A program made the position numbers and the translations under genes. From RGIG4079 sp045646905 (GTDB lineage Bacteria > Bacteroidota > Bacteroidia > Bacteroidales > Muribaculaceae): 64,000 nt of DNA. The stretch covers positions 28,018-92,017 of the forward strand of contig JAZRLP010000004.1 in NCBI GenBank assembly GCA_045646905.1, given 5' to 3'. Below, piece after piece: positions 34,367-43,342 of the stretch (position 1 is the stretch's first letter; each line of letters begins with the position of its first letter). The notes under the pieces were generated by a model that did not search any database, had not been told where the DNA came from, and worked only from the letters and a program-made list of their open reading frames with translations.

Positions 34367-35827
34367 ATGGAAGAATACGCAATTGCCGAATATATTAATT
34401 TCACATTATTCTATTGGATAATTGCCTCCATCTATGCAGTTACCATATTGGGCGTTGTTGCTGTAATTCTTTCTGAGAATCGCAATCCGGTAAAATCATT
34501 GGCATGGGTAACAATACTTCTGCTACTCCCTGCCGTAGGATTAATATTATATGTATTCTTTGGGCGTAACATCAAAAACACCCATCGCATATCTCGACGC
34601 AATCGTCGCCGACTAAAACGCTTAAGTCGCACATCAAGTTTCAGCCTCACCGACACATCATTTGAATCATTAAGTCCCGAGAGCGTCCAACTCATCAAAC
34701 TCACCAACACCCTCAAAGGCTCACGATATTTCTCCAACAATAGCATCAAAATATATACAAATGGTGTAACTAAGTTTGAAGACTTCGAACTCGACATCCT
34801 TAACGCAAAAAAATATATCAACATACAATATTATATTTTTGAGGATGATACTTTAGGTACTGAAATAAAAAATCTTCTCATAAAAAAAGCCAACGAGGGG
34901 GTTAATATCAGAATTATATATGACCATGTGGGCTCTTTCAAAACAAAGAAAAGTTTTTTCAAAGAGATGGCCAACGCAGACATAAAAGCCCATCCATTTT
35001 TCAAGGTTTCATTCCCTCCATTTGCCACACGCATCAACTGGCGCAACCATCGCAAAATATGCATCATCGACGGCACTATTGGTTATATGGGAGGCATGAA
35101 TATTGCCGACAGATATATTAACGGCGGCAAATTTGATTATTGGCGCGATACTCATATACGAATTACTGGACCAATTATCGCCTCCCTACAATACTCATTT
35201 AACATCGACTGGAATGTTATGGGACAAGAAATTGTAAATGAAACAATTAACGAAACCTCCCCCTCATCACATTCAAGCAATATAGGCATGCAATTGCTCA
35301 CCAGTGGCCCCACCAGCCAATGGAGTAGCATTGCACTTGTTTTCCTCAAAGCCATTTCTAACGCAAAACGAAGCATTTTAATTCAAACGCCCTATTTTCT
35401 CCCTACCGAAAGTCTCCTTAAAGCGCTACAGGCTGCTGCATTAGCAGGAGTCAAAGTGCGCATTATGATACCACGCAAAAGCGACTCCGATATCCTTCGA
35501 TATGCATCATTTTCTTACATTGAAGAATGCCTCAAAAGCGGCATTAAATTCCATCTATACGAAAAAGGTATGCTTCATAGTAAAACTATTATCGTTGATA
35601 ACGAACTTTCATCAATAGGCTCAACCAATTTTGACTTCAGAAGTTTTGAACACAACTTTGAGAGCAACATTTTCATATATTCGCGTGAGGTTAATACTCA
35701 AATGAAGAAAATCTTTGACGAAGACCTCACACACTGCACTCCTATAGATATAAAAAACTGGAAGAAAAGACCTTTCATTCAAAAAGCGGTCGAATCAGTC
35801 ACACGCCTATTGAGCCCTATTTTGTAA
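34367..35827 (+). CDS. cls: Cardiolipin synthase (phospholipase D family)
   Basis: 486 aa. Two N-terminal transmembrane helices (about 10-65, split by NRNPVKSLAW) are followed by two HKD catalytic motifs: NHRKICIIDGTIGYMGGMN in the first half and LHSKTIIVDNELSSIGSTN in the second, each with the His, Lys and Asp of the PLD superfamily. Condenses two phosphatidylglycerols to cardiolipin and glycerol at the inner membrane. Length and order match bacterial ClsA-type enzymes. Single gene. Confidence 0.94.
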   Translation: MEEYAIAEYINFTLFYWIIASIYAVTILGVVAVILSENRNPVKSLAWVTILLLLPAVGLILYVFFGRNIKNTHRISRRNRRRLKRLSRTSSFSLTDTSFESLSPESVQLIKLTNTLKGSRYFSNNSIKIYTNGVTKFEDFELDILNAKKYINIQYYIFEDDTLGTEIKNLLIKKANEGVNIRIIYDHVGSFKTKKSFFKEMANADIKAHPFFKVSFPPFATRINWRNHRKICIIDGTIGYMGGMNIADRYINGGKFDYWRDTHIRITGPIIASLQYSFNIDWNVMGQEIVNETINETSPSSHSSNIGMQLLTSGPTSQWSSIALVFLKAISNAKRSILIQTPYFLPTESLLKALQAAALAGVKVRIMIPRKSDSDILRYASFSYIEECLKSGIKFHLYEKGMLHSKTIIVDNELSSIGSTNFDFRSFEHNFESNIFIYSREVNTQMKKIFDEDLTHCTPIDIKNWKKRPFIQKAVESVTRLLSPIL

Positions 35828-35909
35828 TTTAAAATCCAAAATCACAACTTTCGGTGTTTTTTATGCAATTTTTAATCAGCAAAAAGGTGCTGATTTGAAA
35901 AAAAAATAC

Positions 35910-35917
35910 TACATTTG
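35910..35917 (+). promoter_or_regulatory. Putative promoter of the coiled-coil/zapA pair
   Basis: TACATTTG matches the -7 box, 18 nt before ATG 35935. Confidence 0.5.
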
Positions 35918-35934
35918 TAAAAATTTGGATTTGA

Positions 35935-36228
35935 ATGGCCGAAAATCTCAAGCAAACACTTGAACGACTACGCGGTAAAGCTGATATCTTAACTCAACGC
36001 TACCAACGATTGCTTCAAGAAAAGCAAGAGGCTGATTTATGTATTAAAGAGCTAACTTCTTTAAACAAAAGCCAGCAAGAAGAAATAAATAGGCTCAAAC
36101 AAGAGGTTGAATACCTCAAAGTTGTGACAACGCTTAACCCCGACAGAGAAACTGTTGAAAAAAGCCGAGCATTCTTATCTGGTTTAGTGCGGGAAATTGA
36201 TAAATGCATCGTCGAATTAAACCAATGA
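35935..36228 (+). CDS. Small coiled-coil protein next to ZapA
   Basis: 97 aa, almost wholly predicted coiled coil from the heptad pattern (LKQTLERLRGKADILTQRYQ..., then LNKSQQEEINRLKQEVEYLK). The C-terminal third (DRETVEKSRAFLSGLVREID) is a further helix. It sits 7 bp upstream of zapA, so a division-ring role like that of ZapB is a reasonable guess, but there is no clear sequence identity to ZapB. Confidence 0.65.
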   Translation: MAENLKQTLERLRGKADILTQRYQRLLQEKQEADLCIKELTSLNKSQQEEINRLKQEVEYLKVVTTLNPDRETVEKSRAFLSGLVREIDKCIVELNQ

Positions 36229-36235
36229 TGCTATT

Positions 36236-36529
36236 ATGGATGATAAAAAACAAATAGATGTTTGTATAGCCGATTGTGCTCCTATCCCCATCCTCGTAAC
36301 TAAAGAGGAAGAGCCTATTGTCTATAAAGCCCAAGATAACGTGACACACCTATGGAAAGTGTGGAAAAGCCGTTATAGCAAAGAGAAATCGCCTATTGAA
36401 ATCATGGCAATGGTTGCGTTTCAATTTGCTCGCTTTTACTACTCTAAAGAAGCGCTTGAGGCCGAAACAAACGATTTTTTAAGTGAATTTGAGGCTACAC
36501 TCGATTCATTTCTAAATAAAATTGAGTAA
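36236..36529 (+). CDS. zapA: Cell division protein ZapA
   Basis: 97 aa. An N-terminal beta region (KKQIDVCIADCAPIPILVTK) and helical C-terminus (SPIEIMAMVAFQFARFYYSK) match the ZapA fold, which crosslinks FtsZ protofilaments at midcell. Follows the coiled-coil gene by 7 bp and precedes rny, the order often seen in Bacteroidales. Confidence 0.8.
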   Translation: MDDKKQIDVCIADCAPIPILVTKEEEPIVYKAQDNVTHLWKVWKSRYSKEKSPIEIMAMVAFQFARFYYSKEALEAETNDFLSEFEATLDSFLNKIE

Positions 36530-36594
36530 TTTTATCAACGATATAATTACCTACTATTTAGCACTTACCATCCATTTATTAAAAAAGGATAACC

Positions 36595-36636
36595 GCACTC
36601 TGGAATTGCGCAAAACGCAATTTTTGAGTGCTTTTT
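36595..36636 (+). terminator. Terminator or attenuator hairpin upstream of rny
   Basis: Outer stem GCACTC/GAGTGC with inner ATTGCG/CGCAAT and a CAAAA loop, then CTTTTT. A GTG within the right arm (36628) is in frame with rny and would add 14 residues. Confidence 0.65.
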
Positions 36637-36669
36637 ATATTAACTAATTTAAAACAACAACTAAAAAAA

Positions 36670-38211
36670 ATGGATATTATAACTTATCTAATCATTGGAG
36701 TAGCTGCTCTTGTAATAGGCATTGTGAGCACTATGATTATCCAAAAATCACTCGCCAAGAGTCGAGCTAAATCTATTATTGATGAAGCTAATGCCGAAGC
36801 CGAAAACATCAAGAAAACTAAAATCCTTGAGGCCCGCGAAGAAGAATTAAAAATTAAAGCCGAAGCCGAAAAACAAGCCAACAATCGCATGGCGAAAATT
36901 CAACAAACCGAGGCTAAAATGAAACAACGCGAGCTACAACTCAACCAACAACAAAGCGAAAATCAACGCCAACGCAATGATATTGAAGCTACTAAAGCCA
37001 ATCTTGAAGCTCAATTCAATATCGTTGAATCTAAAAAAGAAGAGCTCGATAAGCTAAAACGCACTGCTCAAGAAGAACTTGAGCACATTTCGGGTCTTTC
37101 TTCGGAAGAAGCTAAAGAAAAACTCATTGAATCGCTCAAAGATGAGGCCAAAACTGCTGCAGCATCATACATCAACGACATCATGGATGAAGCAAAGATG
37201 ACTGCCAATAAAGAGGCTAAACGCATTGTAGTGCAATCTATTCAACGAGTTGCTACCGAAACCGCTATTGAAAACTCTGTAACAGTGTTCCACATCGACT
37301 CTGATGAAATCAAAGGTCGCATCATTGGTCGTGAAGGCCGCAACATTCGCGCTCTTGAAGCTGCTACTGGCATTGAAATCATCGTTGACGATACCCCCGA
37401 GGCAATCGTTCTTTCGGGCTTCGACCCTGTTCGTCGTGAAACTGCTCGTCTCGCTCTTCATCAACTCGTTGCCGACGGCCGCATCCACCCTGCTCGCATT
37501 GAAGAAGTTGTGGCTAAGGTGCGCAAACAACTTGAAGAAGAAATCATTGAAACAGGTAAACGCACAGCAATCGACTTGGGTATCCATGGTTTGCACCCCG
37601 ACTTGATTCGTCTTGTAGGTAAAATGAAATATCGCTCAAGTTACGGACAAAATCTTTTGCAACACGCTCGCGAAACAGCCAACTTATGTGCAATTATGGC
37701 ATCGGAACTTGGTCTTAATCCTAAAAAGGCTCGCCGTGCCGGTCTGCTTCACGATATAGGTAAAGTGCCCGATGAAGATCCCGAATTACCACACGCAATT
37801 TTGGGTATGAAACTTGCTGAAAAGTATAAAGAAAAACCCGAAATTTGCAATGCGATAGGTGCTCACCACGATGAAATAGAGCAAACTACCCTTCTTGCTC
37901 CAATCGTACAAGTTTGTGACGCTATTTCAGGTGCTCGTCCTGGTGCTCGTCGTGAAATTGTTGAAGCATATATCAAACGCCTCAATGACCTTGAACAACT
38001 TGCACTCTCTTATCCTGGTGTAATCAAGACTTATGCAATTCAAGCTGGTCGCGAACTTCGCGTAATTGTAGGTGCCGACAAGATTGATGATGTTGAAACC
38101 GAAAAACTTTCGGCCGAAATTGCTAAACGCATACAAGACGAGTTGGTATATCCAGGACAAGTTAAGATTACAGTTATTCGCGAAACTCGCGCAGTAAGTT
38201 TTGCTAAATAA
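36670..38211 (+). CDS. rny: Ribonuclease Y
   Basis: 513 aa from ATG 36670. The alternative GTG 36628 lies inside a terminator-like hairpin and would put 14 polar residues before the membrane anchor. Order: N-terminal transmembrane helix (about 4-25), long charged coiled coil (about 30-190), KH RNA-binding domain (about 200-265; GRIIGREGRNIRALE), HD domain with His361-Asp362 in LLHDIGKVPDED and a further AHHDE. Membrane-bound endoribonuclease that starts mRNA decay. RicT-like gene follows by 16 bp, and RicT modulates RNase Y in Bacillus. Confidence 0.95.
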   Translation: MDIITYLIIGVAALVIGIVSTMIIQKSLAKSRAKSIIDEANAEAENIKKTKILEAREEELKIKAEAEKQANNRMAKIQQTEAKMKQRELQLNQQQSENQRQRNDIEATKANLEAQFNIVESKKEELDKLKRTAQEELEHISGLSSEEAKEKLIESLKDEAKTAAASYINDIMDEAKMTANKEAKRIVVQSIQRVATETAIENSVTVFHIDSDEIKGRIIGREGRNIRALEAATGIEIIVDDTPEAIVLSGFDPVRRETARLALHQLVADGRIHPARIEEVVAKVRKQLEEEIIETGKRTAIDLGIHGLHPDLIRLVGKMKYRSSYGQNLLQHARETANLCAIMASELGLNPKKARRAGLLHDIGKVPDEDPELPHAILGMKLAEKYKEKPEICNAIGAHHDEIEQTTLLAPIVQVCDAISGARPGARREIVEAYIKRLNDLEQLALSYPGVIKTYAIQAGRELRVIVGADKIDDVETEKLSAEIAKRIQDELVYPGQVKITVIRETRAVSFAK

Positions 38212-38227
38212 TAAAGGCTAACTAACT

Positions 38228-39499
38228 ATGGCAACCGACATTAAAAACGAAAATAATGCCTCAGCTGCCGCCGAAGAGAGCAAAATAATTGAGCCGAAAC
38301 AATGTCCTCGTGGAAAACTTCATTGCCACAATTGGCTTGAAGATATACCTGGAGGCCTTGCCGACTTTGATATTGTAGAGGTGCAATTTAAAAACACTCG
38401 CAAAGGTTTTTACAAGAATAGCACTAACATTCCTCTCGAAATTGGCGACATGGTGGCCGTTGAAGCGAGTCCCGGTCATGACATCGGACAGGTGTCACTC
38501 ATCGGTGAGCTTGTTAAGCTTCAAATGAAAAAAGCCAACATCAAACCCGATACTGAAATAAAACGCGTTTTCCGTAAAGCGAAACCTAGCGACCTCGAAA
38601 AATATGAGGAAGCAAAAGCAAAGGAAAACGACACAATGATACGCTCTCGCAAAATTGCCGAGGCGCTCAATCTCGACATGAAAATTGGTGATGTTGAGTA
38701 TCAAGGAGATGGCAACAAAGCGATATTCTATTATATTGCCGATGAACGCGTCGATTTCCGTCAACTCATCAAGGATCTCGCTGAAGTATTTAGAGTGAGA
38801 ATTGAGATGAAGCAAATCGGTGCTCGACAAGAAGCCGGACGAATCGGAGGCATAGGCCCTTGTGGTAGAGCTCTTTGTTGTTCAAGTTGGATGACTAACT
38901 TTGTATCGGTGGCTACAAGTGCTGCACGCTACCAAGACATTTCAATGAATCCGCAAAAACTTGCCGGACAATGTGCTAAACTAAAATGTTGTCTCAACTT
39001 TGAAGTTGACACATATGCCGAAGCGGTAAAACGCATGCCTGCCAAAGACATCAAACTTGAAACAGCCGATGCTACATACTTCCACTTCAAGAGCGATGTA
39101 TTCAAACGCGAAATCACCTACTCAACCGACAAGTCAATTCCAGCCAACTTGGTAACTATTGATGTCCAACGAGCTTTTGAGATTATTGCGATGAACAAAA
39201 ACGGGGAAAAACCGTTGAAATTGCAACGCGAAGGTGATGAAAAACAAAACGAGCGACCTAAAGAATTTGGCGACATTGTAGGACAAGATAGCCTCACCCG
39301 TTTTGACAACAAAAAGAAGAAAAAACGCAAAGGCGGCAACAAAAACAACAATGACCAACATCCAAGCAACAATGCTCAACCAAATGGTCAAGATGATTCT
39401 CGTCGCAATCGCCATAACAACGACTTCCGTCGCAAAAATAATCGCAATAGAAACGGAGAACGCAAAGAAAGGAACAACGATGAAAAACCCAATAATTAG
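38228..39499 (+). CDS. ricT: PSP1/RicT (YaaT)-like iron-sulfur protein
   Basis: 423 aa. The PSP1 core (about 15-290) carries CPRGKLHCHNW near the N-terminus and the conserved Cys clusters CGRALCC (212-218) and CAKLKCC (249-255), which in Bacillus RicT bind a [4Fe-4S] cluster. RicA/RicF/RicT complexes tune RNase Y there, and here the gene is next to rny, so a similar partnership is likely (inference). The C-terminal ~70 residues are a low-complexity Lys/Asn/Arg tail, probably RNA-binding. gldH starts 20 bp before its stop in another frame. Confidence 0.85.
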   Translation: MATDIKNENNASAAAEESKIIEPKQCPRGKLHCHNWLEDIPGGLADFDIVEVQFKNTRKGFYKNSTNIPLEIGDMVAVEASPGHDIGQVSLIGELVKLQMKKANIKPDTEIKRVFRKAKPSDLEKYEEAKAKENDTMIRSRKIAEALNLDMKIGDVEYQGDGNKAIFYYIADERVDFRQLIKDLAEVFRVRIEMKQIGARQEAGRIGGIGPCGRALCCSSWMTNFVSVATSAARYQDISMNPQKLAGQCAKLKCCLNFEVDTYAEAVKRMPAKDIKLETADATYFHFKSDVFKREITYSTDKSIPANLVTIDVQRAFEIIAMNKNGEKPLKLQREGDEKQNERPKEFGDIVGQDSLTRFDNKKKKKRKGGNKNNNDQHPSNNAQPNGQDDSRRNRHNNDFRRKNNRNRNGERKERNNDEKPNN

Positions 39500-39950
39500 G
39501 TTTTGTCTCATATCAATCATATTATTGTGCTTGGGTGCTTGTGGCCCCGGGCACAATGATTATAGTTACTTCCACGACATTCCCACCGATGGGTGGAAAT
39601 ATGGTGACACCCTTTCTTTCTTACCCGAAACACAAGATTCAATTGTAACTGGCGAACTTAATATCGTTCTGCGCCATACAAATGCTTATGCCTATAGCAA
39701 TCTTTGGCTCGAAATACGCCACTTTAACGGCATAGGCACTCGCATTGACACAGTTAACATTGAAATGGCCGATGTATATGGTCGTTGGCATGGAAATGGA
39801 TTAGGCTCAAGTTTTCAATACCAACTACCAGTATCTCACAACATCACATTATATAAAGGGAAACCTCTCAAAATATCTCATATAATGAGAGTTGACAAAC
39901 TTGAAGCAATCGAACAAGTAGGTCTTATTTTCACGGAAAAACAAAAATGA
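39480..39950 (+). CDS. gldH: Gliding-motility-type lipoprotein GldH
   Basis: 156 aa from ATG 39480. A longer frame from 39303 exists but only adds a low-complexity stretch that mirrors the ricT tail; the 39480 start opens the lipoprotein signal peptide (MKNPIIRFCLISIILLCLGA, lipobox Cys 21). The mature part YSYFHDIPTDGWKYGDTLSF and WLEIRHFNG matches the GldH family. GldH is required for gliding in Flavobacterium; in non-gliding Bacteroidales its role is unclear. It overlaps ricT and the HAD gene (ATGA). Confidence 0.85.
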   Translation: MKNPIIRFCLISIILLCLGACGPGHNDYSYFHDIPTDGWKYGDTLSFLPETQDSIVTGELNIVLRHTNAYAYSNLWLEIRHFNGIGTRIDTVNIEMADVYGRWHGNGLGSSFQYQLPVSHNITLYKGKPLKISHIMRVDKLEAIEQVGLIFTEKQK

Positions 39951-40585
39951 CAAGCACATTTGACAGCATAATCTTTGACATGGATGGCACCTTATGGGAT
40001 GCTGTTGACTCATACTGCGCAATATGGGACATGACATTTGAGCAGATAGGGAAACCACAAACAGTGTCAAGAGATGAGCTCCTAAAGTGTATGGGAATGC
40101 CCATTAATGAAATATTTCATGCGATAGTAAAAGTTGATGTCAATGAACAAGAATTTCTTGAATTACTCGACTTTAACGAACAAAAGATGATGCCTATACT
40201 TGGAGGCAAACTCTATAATGGTGTTTATGAGGGCATAAAATTATTGTCAGCAAAGTATAAACTATATATGGTGAGCAACTGTGGTGCCGACGGCCTTAAA
40301 AACTTCCTCAAGTTTACTCATATGGAACCATTTTTTAGTGGCACTCTCACCTATGGCGAAACTTTATTACCTAAAGCCGATAATATTAAATTACTCATTG
40401 ATAACAATAATTTAAGCAATGCAGTATATGTTGGGGATACTCAAGGCGATTGCAATGCTGCTCACAAGGCCGGTATTCCCATGATTTTTGCAAAATATGG
40501 ATTTGGCAAATGTGAAGATGCCGAGTTTAGCATTGAGTCATTCCCCGAGTTACTTGACTTGCTTTTTAAGAAATTATACATATAA
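39947..40585 (+). CDS. HAD-superfamily phosphatase (phosphoglycolate phosphatase-like)
   Basis: 212 aa. Motif I FDMDGTLWD with nucleophile Asp11 and Asp13; cap domain; motif II VSNCG; motif III Lys in the LPKADN segment; motif IV VGDTQGDCNAAHKAG. The fold fits the small-molecule phosphatases (Gph/PgmB type); the substrate is not clear. ATGA overlap with gldH suggests cotranscription. Confidence 0.85.
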   Translation: MTSTFDSIIFDMDGTLWDAVDSYCAIWDMTFEQIGKPQTVSRDELLKCMGMPINEIFHAIVKVDVNEQEFLELLDFNEQKMMPILGGKLYNGVYEGIKLLSAKYKLYMVSNCGADGLKNFLKFTHMEPFFSGTLTYGETLLPKADNIKLLIDNNNLSNAVYVGDTQGDCNAAHKAGIPMIFAKYGFGKCEDAEFSIESFPELLDLLFKKLYI

Positions 40586-40594
40586 TTCTAAATT

Positions 40595-41776
40595 ATGGAA
40601 CAACTGCTACAAATACCTGTCCATGAAGCTACTTTGCGTATAAGCAAAATCCAATCTCTTATGAAAAATGAGGGGATTGATGCGATATTGATTAGCGACA
40701 ATGCTAACAAATTTTACACTTCGGGACGAGTGTATAACGGCTACACATATATCCCCACCCAAGGCAATGCTATCTACTTTGTTCGTCGACCTGTTGAGTT
40801 AGAGGGCGAAGGATTGGAATATATTAGAAAACCCGAAAATATTGCCGAAATATTGCTCCAAAAAGGTCTTCCTATGCCTTCATCATTAGGATTAGAACTT
40901 GACCTTGCGCCCTACTCTGCGGTGCAACGCATTACTAAAATATTCCCCAATGCAAAGATATGTAACGCATCGGGTATCATGCGACAAGCACGATCTATAA
41001 AAACTAATTATGAAATTGAGCTCATAAAAACTTCTGGGGCAAAACATACTGAAACATATAGTCAAATCCCCAATATATATCGCCCCAACATGACCGACCT
41101 TGAGTTTCAGGTTGAAATTGAGCGCATATCTCGCCTTGAAGGTTGTTTAGGGCAGTTTCGCATCAGTGGCGACTCAATGGAGATATACATGGGGAATGTG
41201 ATATGTGGTGAAAATGCCGATGCGCCATCACCTTACGATTTTGCGATGGGAGGTGCCGGAATACACCCATCATTACCAGTAGGTTGCAATGGCACAACTA
41301 TAACATCAGGCATGGCTATTATGGTCGATGTAAATGGCAACTATACCGGTTACACAACCGATATGTCGCGAGTGTTCTCGGTGGGAGCGCTTGATGAACT
41401 CTCAATAAAAGCACACCAATGTTCACGCCGCATATGCCAGGAGCTCTCTGCGATGGGAAAACCTGGAGTAGAAGCAAAATCATTATACGAAAAAGCCATT
41501 GAAATTGTTACTGAAGAAGGCCTTGAGCACCTATTCATGGGGCATCGACAAAAAGCCGGATTTATAGGACACGGCGTAGGAATTGAAATCAACGAGACGC
41601 CAGTTACAGCACCTCGTAGCCGCGACATTCTTTCGGTGGGCAATGTTATCGCTCTTGAGCCTAAATTTGTCATTCCTAGCATAGGCGCAGTGGGCATTGA
41701 AAATACATATATCGTAACCGAAAACGGCATGGAATGCGTAACACATGCACCCGAAGAAATCATATCACTTCATTAA
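40595..41776 (+). CDS. M24-family aminopeptidase P-like metallopeptidase
   Basis: 393 aa. An N-terminal creatinase-like domain (about 15-140) precedes the pita-bread metallopeptidase domain. Metal ligands are seen: Asp245 and Asp256 (MVDVNGNYTGYTTD), His326 (GHGVGIEINETP), and two Glu in ALEPKF and GIENTYIV. Cleaves Xaa-Pro dipeptides or related peptides in the cytoplasm. Nine bp after the HAD gene, ten before cca. Confidence 0.88.
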   Translation: MEQLLQIPVHEATLRISKIQSLMKNEGIDAILISDNANKFYTSGRVYNGYTYIPTQGNAIYFVRRPVELEGEGLEYIRKPENIAEILLQKGLPMPSSLGLELDLAPYSAVQRITKIFPNAKICNASGIMRQARSIKTNYEIELIKTSGAKHTETYSQIPNIYRPNMTDLEFQVEIERISRLEGCLGQFRISGDSMEIYMGNVICGENADAPSPYDFAMGGAGIHPSLPVGCNGTTITSGMAIMVDVNGNYTGYTTDMSRVFSVGALDELSIKAHQCSRRICQELSAMGKPGVEAKSLYEKAIEIVTEEGLEHLFMGHRQKAGFIGHGVGIEINETPVTAPRSRDILSVGNVIALEPKFVIPSIGAVGIENTYIVTENGMECVTHAPEEIISLH

Positions 41777-41785
41777 ATCAACTCA

Positions 41786-43204
41786 ATGCATCCTATAGCT
41801 ACAAAAATAGATAAACCTATATTTCATTTAGTTGGGGAAGTTGCCGACAGTCTCAACCGCGAGTGCTATACCGTGGGGGGATATGTGCGCGACCTCTTTC
41901 TCAATCGCACATCTAAAGATATTGACTTTGTAACCGTGGGGAGTGGCATTGAAGTTGCTCAAGGAACTGCCAAAGCACTTGGCAAAAGAGCACGCCTTAA
42001 TGTATTCCAAAATTTCGGGACCGCACAGGTCAAATGCCGCGATGTGGAGTTGGAATTCGTTGGTGCTCGTCGAGAATCATATCGTCGCGATTCTCGCAAA
42101 CCTATCGTTGAAGATGGCACACTCGAAGATGATATTTCTCGTCGCGATTTCACCATTAACGCAATGGCTCTATGTGTTAATGCCGATAGATTTGGCGAAC
42201 TAATTGATTTTTATGATGGTGTGGGCGACCTCGAACGCAAACTCATTCGCACCCCTCTCGACCCCGACATCACATTTAGCGATGATCCATTGCGCATGAT
42301 GCGTGCTATTCGTTTTGCTACACAACTCAACTTCACAATATACAAAGACACCCTCGATGCCATAACTCGCAATGCCGAGCGCATAACTATTATCTCAAAG
42401 GAACGCGTTGCCGATGAGTTAATGAAAATAATGGCATCTCCTCGACCATCTATAGGATGGATTTTGCTTAAGAAAACTGGTCTTCTTAAACTCATATTTC
42501 CTCAACTTGCAGCTATGACAGGAGTTGAGGTTGTAAATGGTCGTGGACATAAAGACAACTTCTTCCACACAATGGAAGTTCTTGACAAAGTTGCTCAAAA
42601 AAGCGACAATGTGTGGCTACGCTGGGGTGCTCTCATGCACGATATAGGCAAACCTCGCACCAAACAATGGGACGACAAAATAGGATGGACATTCCACAAT
42701 CATAATTTCATTGGAGCAAAAATGATTCCACGCATATTTCGCGACATGAAACTGCCTCTCAATGAAAAAATGAAATATGTTCAAAAATTGGTTGAACTAC
42801 ACATGCGCCCTATTGCATTGGTCGAAGATATAGTTACCGACTCAGCAGTGCGCCGATTGCTTTTTGATGCCGGAGACGATATTGAGGACTTGATGACACT
42901 TTGTGAAGCCGATATTACATCAAAAAACGAAGAAAAAGTCAAACGATTCCTTGACAACTTCATCCTTGTGCGCAAAAAAATGAAAGAACTTGAGGAGCGT
43001 GATCGCGTTCGCAATTTCCAACCGCCAGTTGACGGCGAAGAAATTATGAAACTATTCAACCTACCTCCTTGCCGTGAAGTTGGCGACTTAAAAGCAAAAA
43101 TCAAAGATGCTATACTCGACGGCATCATCCCCAACGAACGCGAAGCCGCCTACAACTACATGCTCTCATGCGCCAAAGAAATGGGGTTAGAGCCTAATTC
43201 TTAA
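41786..43204 (+). CDS. cca: CCA-adding tRNA nucleotidyltransferase with HD domain
   Basis: 472 aa. Nucleotidyltransferase head GGYVRDLFLN (31-40) and catalytic Asp45/Asp47 (KDIDFV). Then DPLRMMRAIRFATQLNF for substrate recognition, and an HD domain with His285-Asp286 (LMHDIGKPRT) often attached in class II enzymes. It adds or repairs 3'-CCA, which this window's tRNA genes lack. PcnB-type poly(A) polymerase is the close alternative; family context favours CCA addition. Confidence 0.88.
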   Translation: MHPIATKIDKPIFHLVGEVADSLNRECYTVGGYVRDLFLNRTSKDIDFVTVGSGIEVAQGTAKALGKRARLNVFQNFGTAQVKCRDVELEFVGARRESYRRDSRKPIVEDGTLEDDISRRDFTINAMALCVNADRFGELIDFYDGVGDLERKLIRTPLDPDITFSDDPLRMMRAIRFATQLNFTIYKDTLDAITRNAERITIISKERVADELMKIMASPRPSIGWILLKKTGLLKLIFPQLAAMTGVEVVNGRGHKDNFFHTMEVLDKVAQKSDNVWLRWGALMHDIGKPRTKQWDDKIGWTFHNHNFIGAKMIPRIFRDMKLPLNEKMKYVQKLVELHMRPIALVEDIVTDSAVRRLLFDAGDDIEDLMTLCEADITSKNEEKVKRFLDNFILVRKKMKELEERDRVRNFQPPVDGEEIMKLFNLPPCREVGDLKAKIKDAILDGIIPNEREAAYNYMLSCAKEMGLEPNS

Positions 43205-43227
43205 AACATTTTTATCTCATATCACTC

Positions 43228-43266
43228 AAATAGTCTTGAAGAATCATTCAAGGCTATTTGTTTTTT
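43228..43266 (+). terminator. Terminator of the rny-cca block
   Basis: 13-bp stem AAATAGTCTTGAA / TTCAAGGCTATTT (one G-U), 6-nt loop, then GTTTTTT. Confidence 0.85.
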
Positions 43267-43282
43267 GTTTTCATGTTTTTTA

Positions 43283-43314
43283 TTTGGCAATAAAAAGAAT
43301 TGTTTGTAAATTTG
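43283..43314 (+). promoter_or_regulatory. Promoter of the TPR/PD40 gene
   Basis: -33 TTTG (43283-43286) and -7 TAAATTTG (43307-43314), spacer 20 bp: canonical. Confidence 0.8.
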
Positions 43315-43342
43315 ATTTTTATATTAAATTACGGAGAATTAT

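Noticed and set aside
36530..36669. 6S RNA next to zapA, as in some other bacteria
   Set aside because: Only 140 bp and one hairpin; too short and without a rod-like fold.
37165..37596. 143-aa minus ORF inside rny
   Set aside because: Lies opposite the conserved KH and early HD region of RNase Y; composition is that of a reverse complement.
39303..39479. N-terminal extension of gldH
   Set aside because: Encoded by the alternate frame of the low-complexity ricT tail; the real lipoprotein signal begins at 39480.
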